Positions 62,257 to 64,000 of a stretch of 64,000 nucleotides of DNA are shown here, piece after piece (the stretch's first letter is position 1; every line of letters begins with the position of its first letter). The DNA is from Gorillibacterium massiliense (GTDB taxonomy: Bacteria; Bacillota; Bacilli; Paenibacillales; NBRC-103111). Location: NCBI RefSeq assembly GCF_000455485.1, contig NZ_CBQR020000102.1, positions 1-64,000 on the forward strand, written 5' to 3'. Below the pieces are notes generated by a model. That model had not been told where the DNA came from. It saw only the letters and a program-made list of their open reading frames with translations, and ran no database searches. A program made the position numbers and the translations under genes.

Positions 62257-63273
62257 TCACTTTCCCGCAATCCGTTGATATGTCGCTTCGTCAGAGACGA
62301 CAAACAAGCGCGCATCCTTCGGCAGCGGCTTATCCAGCTTTCGGTTAATGCCGAGGTCGTTCCGGTCCGAAAGCAAGGTAGCGCCTTGCCGGAGCAGGTC
62401 CTGAAAGGCTTCTCCGTATGTTTTCCACGAGGGATTCACCGGCACCTCGTACAAATCGTCGCCGTACTGCCGGCTGATCAACTGATTGATCACTTCGGAG
62501 CTGCCCGTTTGCAGCGCCGCCCGCACCGCCAAACGGGAGACGGCGTCATGGGACAGGATGAACTCATTCACCTGCACATGGCGAAAATTTTGAATGTTCT
62601 TTTCCTGCAGAATTTCTACTGTCGTATGGACCTGCGGCGCCATGCGCTCGATGCTGGATGCAATAAGCAGCGATTTGCCGTCCGAGAGGGATGGATCGTC
62701 GATCCGCCCGTCGGCAAAGAGGATCACCGCCCGTGCTTCGCCAAGTCTCGCTTTGAGCAGCACCTCTTCCGAGGAAGGGTCTCCGCTGATAAAATGCACC
62801 TGCTCCACATACTCTAAAGGGTGGCGGTCAGCCACGTCGATCAGTACGATATGAACGTCCGGCAGATACGAAAAAATTTCGTCTATGGCGGACTGCGCTT
62901 TTTTGCTCCAATTGATGACGATGATGTGATTCTTACCTCGGAAGGTCAACGCTCCCGCTCCTCTCTTCCGCTGGAACTCCGCCATGGCGTCGATCACTTT
63001 GCCGATGACCAGGCTCAAGAGTCCGATCCCGAATACATACAGGAACATGGTTAGCCACTTCCCAGCCACTGTATGGGCGAAATAATCGCCGTAACCTACA
63101 GTAGCCATAGTCGTCATGACCCAATACAGGGCGGTAAACCAGCTATGGAACGTGGAAGGCTCCAGCAAATAAGCGGCAGTGGCGCTGACCAAAACGAACA
63201 ATAAAATGATCATTCCGATGCTTCGCTTTCTTAACCGCATCATTTTCGTCGTGATCCGGATGAAGTAATGCAC
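62257..63273 (-). CDS. Two-TM potassium channel with TrkA-N (RCK) domain
   Basis: A 338-residue MthK/YugO-like potassium channel. Two helices flank the pore with the selectivity filter TVGYGD (58-63); an RCK/TrkA-N domain (about 110-240, INWSKKAQSAIDEIF and IVLIDVADR) and a second C-terminal domain follow. The GTG at 63273 has GGGAAGGGG upstream. It is last in an operon with a DUF350 protein and a short soluble protein, suggesting membrane-potential or ion stress response. Confidence 0.92.
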   Translation of the reverse strand: MHYFIRITTKMMRLRKRSIGMIILLFVLVSATAAYLLEPSTFHSWFTALYWVMTTMATVGYGDYFAHTVAGKWLTMFLYVFGIGLLSLVIGKVIDAMAEFQRKRGAGALTFRGKNHIIVINWSKKAQSAIDEIFSYLPDVHIVLIDVADRHPLEYVEQVHFISGDPSSEEVLLKARLGEARAVILFADGRIDDPSLSDGKSLLIASSIERMAPQVHTTVEILQEKNIQNFRHVQVNEFILSHDAVSRLAVRAALQTGSSEVINQLISRQYGDDLYEVPVNPSWKTYGEAFQDLLRQGATLLSDRNDLGINRKLDKPLPKDARLFVVSDEATYQRIAGK

Positions 63274-63296
63274 GGCTGGCGCCCCTTCCCGGACCT

Positions 63297-63689
63297 CTAT
63301 ACGATCAGGCTGCTGACAGAGATGGCGGTACCGACGAATATGGCGAAGAGCAGCGCACCTACGGCGACATTGCCTTTTTTCAATTCTTTTGAAAGGGTCA
63401 ACCCCGGAGTGACGAGTTCAAACACCCAATAGGCGATCATAAGGCACACATAGCCCACGGCAAACCAAAGCATCATAAACCAGATGGACGTATTGGTATA
63501 CGCCGATACAGCAAGGATGATGGCCGTGGCAAGAAACTTTCCGCCCATGGCAAGACCGACGGCGACGTTCCCTCTCTTCAGCTCTTCCAAATCGTTGAAC
63601 GGCGTCATCCACATGAAAATCGCCATACCGAGAAGCTGCAACAGGATAATGATGATTACGCTGACGATAATATTAACGACGACTGTCAA
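63297..63689 (-). CDS. DUF350 membrane protein
   Basis: A 130-residue protein with four helices arranged as two DUF350 repeats, each with the (L/K)KRGNVAVG motif (LEELKRGNVAVGLAM and SKELKKGNVAVGALL). The TTG at 63689 overlaps the upstream stop (TTGA) and has a GGGGTGGGG site; a GTG at 63698 is the alternative. DUF350 proteins are often encoded with potassium channels and DUF4178 proteins, as may be the case here. Function unknown. Confidence 0.87.
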   Translation of the reverse strand: MTVVVNIIVSVIIIILLQLLGMAIFMWMTPFNDLEELKRGNVAVGLAMGGKFLATAIILAVSAYTNTSIWFMMLWFAVGYVCLMIAYWVFELVTPGLTLSKELKKGNVAVGALLFAIFVGTAISVSSLIV

Positions 63690-64000
63690 TTGCCCCACCC
63701 CCGAAATTTTGCATAAGCCAAATCGTAATCGGCAAAATCATGCACTTCCTCCAGCTTGACGCTGGTTGTTTTCGCTTTCTCTAAAGCGGAGTAGCGGGCG
63801 TCGTCGATGGGCTGCTTGATGCGGTTGCCAGACGGTAGCTCCAGAACGGCGAAATCGCGGGTCTCGCCCTTGTATTTCGTTTTGTAAACGCCGACGACGT
63901 CGATATCTGTGGTAACCTGAATTTTCAAGTTCGCCATGTCGGTCTGGGCGTCCTTTTCCGTTTTATAGGTCTTGATGGTGGTCCAGCCGGACAAGCGGAT
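63686..64000 (-). CDS. Short soluble hypothetical, 5' end cut by window edge
   Basis: The 104 residues visible are hydrophilic and beta-rich (VVGVYKTKYKGETRDFAVLE, then LPSGNRIKQP), with the frame open past position 64000, so the true start lies outside. It overlaps the DUF350 gene by 4 bp and heads the visible part of the channel operon. No family is certain. Confidence 0.7.
   Translation of the reverse strand: MRLSGWTTIKTYKTEKDAQTDMANLKIQVTTDIDVVGVYKTKYKGETRDFAVLELPSGNRIKQPIDDARYSALEKAKTTSVKLEEVHDFADYDLAYAKFRGWGN

Overview
The window looks like a chromosomal segment of a Gram-positive spore-former of the Paenibacillaceae (Paenibacillus or a close relative). The basis is a split two-subunit glycine decarboxylase, a T-box ahead of proS, tandem glycine riboswitches, an S-layer-homology protein, a copper-amine-oxidase 'stalk' domain on a secreted hydrolase, lipoprotein-type binding proteins, AGGAGG-type ribosome binding sites, fairly high GC, and Bacillus-like gene pairs (nupNOPQ, catE). 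I see no rRNA, tRNA, CRISPR array, complete insertion sequence, phage region or replication origin. Genes are dense, mostly on the minus strand, and grouped in short operons separated by clear rho-independent terminators.

Layout. 1-3064: minus-strand group of a methyltransferase, an aminoglycoside-phosphotransferase-fold kinase and a GH5 glycosidase cut by the left edge. 3192-5255: proS with its T-box leader. 5340-8722: operon of circularly permuted ATP-grasp, alpha-E and transglutaminase proteins. 9062-14246: BMP-type nucleoside importer (nupNOPQ) with an intercistronic terminator, a strong promoter, a long structured leader and a PurBox-like pair. 14516-16279: quinone reductase and atypical SDR, divergent from an HxlR regulator. 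16368-21532: glycine cleavage locus; gcvT-gcvPA-gcvPB and gcvH diverge, each behind its own tandem glycine riboswitch. 21698-28272: plus-strand metabolic genes (CatE-like dioxygenase, NAD(P)-binding oxidoreductase, leucine-dehydrogenase-like enzyme, polysaccharide deacetylase, stalk-domain hydrolase) with one anchored hypothetical.

28371-33437: two hypotheticals, then a TetR-controlled ABC-2 exporter with two palindromic operators. 33704-40905: Asp-box lipoprotein, GH43 glycosidase, split ThrE-type exporter, MFS exporter and a winged-helix/TPR-like regulator. 41156-44095: a sensor joining a periplasmic binding domain to PAS-GGDEF-EAL. 44417-48449: peptidase T, a small hypothetical, an SLH protein and an amidohydrolase. 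48540-50544: an ECF sigma factor with two uncharacterised proteins, the least explained operon here. 50692-53401: MBL-fold protein, acetate transporter and a nuclease-like/winged-helix protein. 53525-55981: SsuABC/NMT1-type importer. 56167-56854 holds no convincing gene. 56855-61277: amino-acid permease with LysR regulator and MFS exporter with MarR regulator. 61467-64000: SsuE-like FMN reductase and a TrkA-N potassium channel with DUF350 and a short partner protein.

Non-coding structure of note: a ~100-bp, two-hairpin repeat present twice (8772-8870 and 60727-60826); degenerate AT-rich word repeats in three intergenic gaps; the back-to-back glycine riboswitches; the PurBox-like pair; and the tandem TetR operators. 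All calls rest on reading the sequence and knowledge of families; no database search was run.
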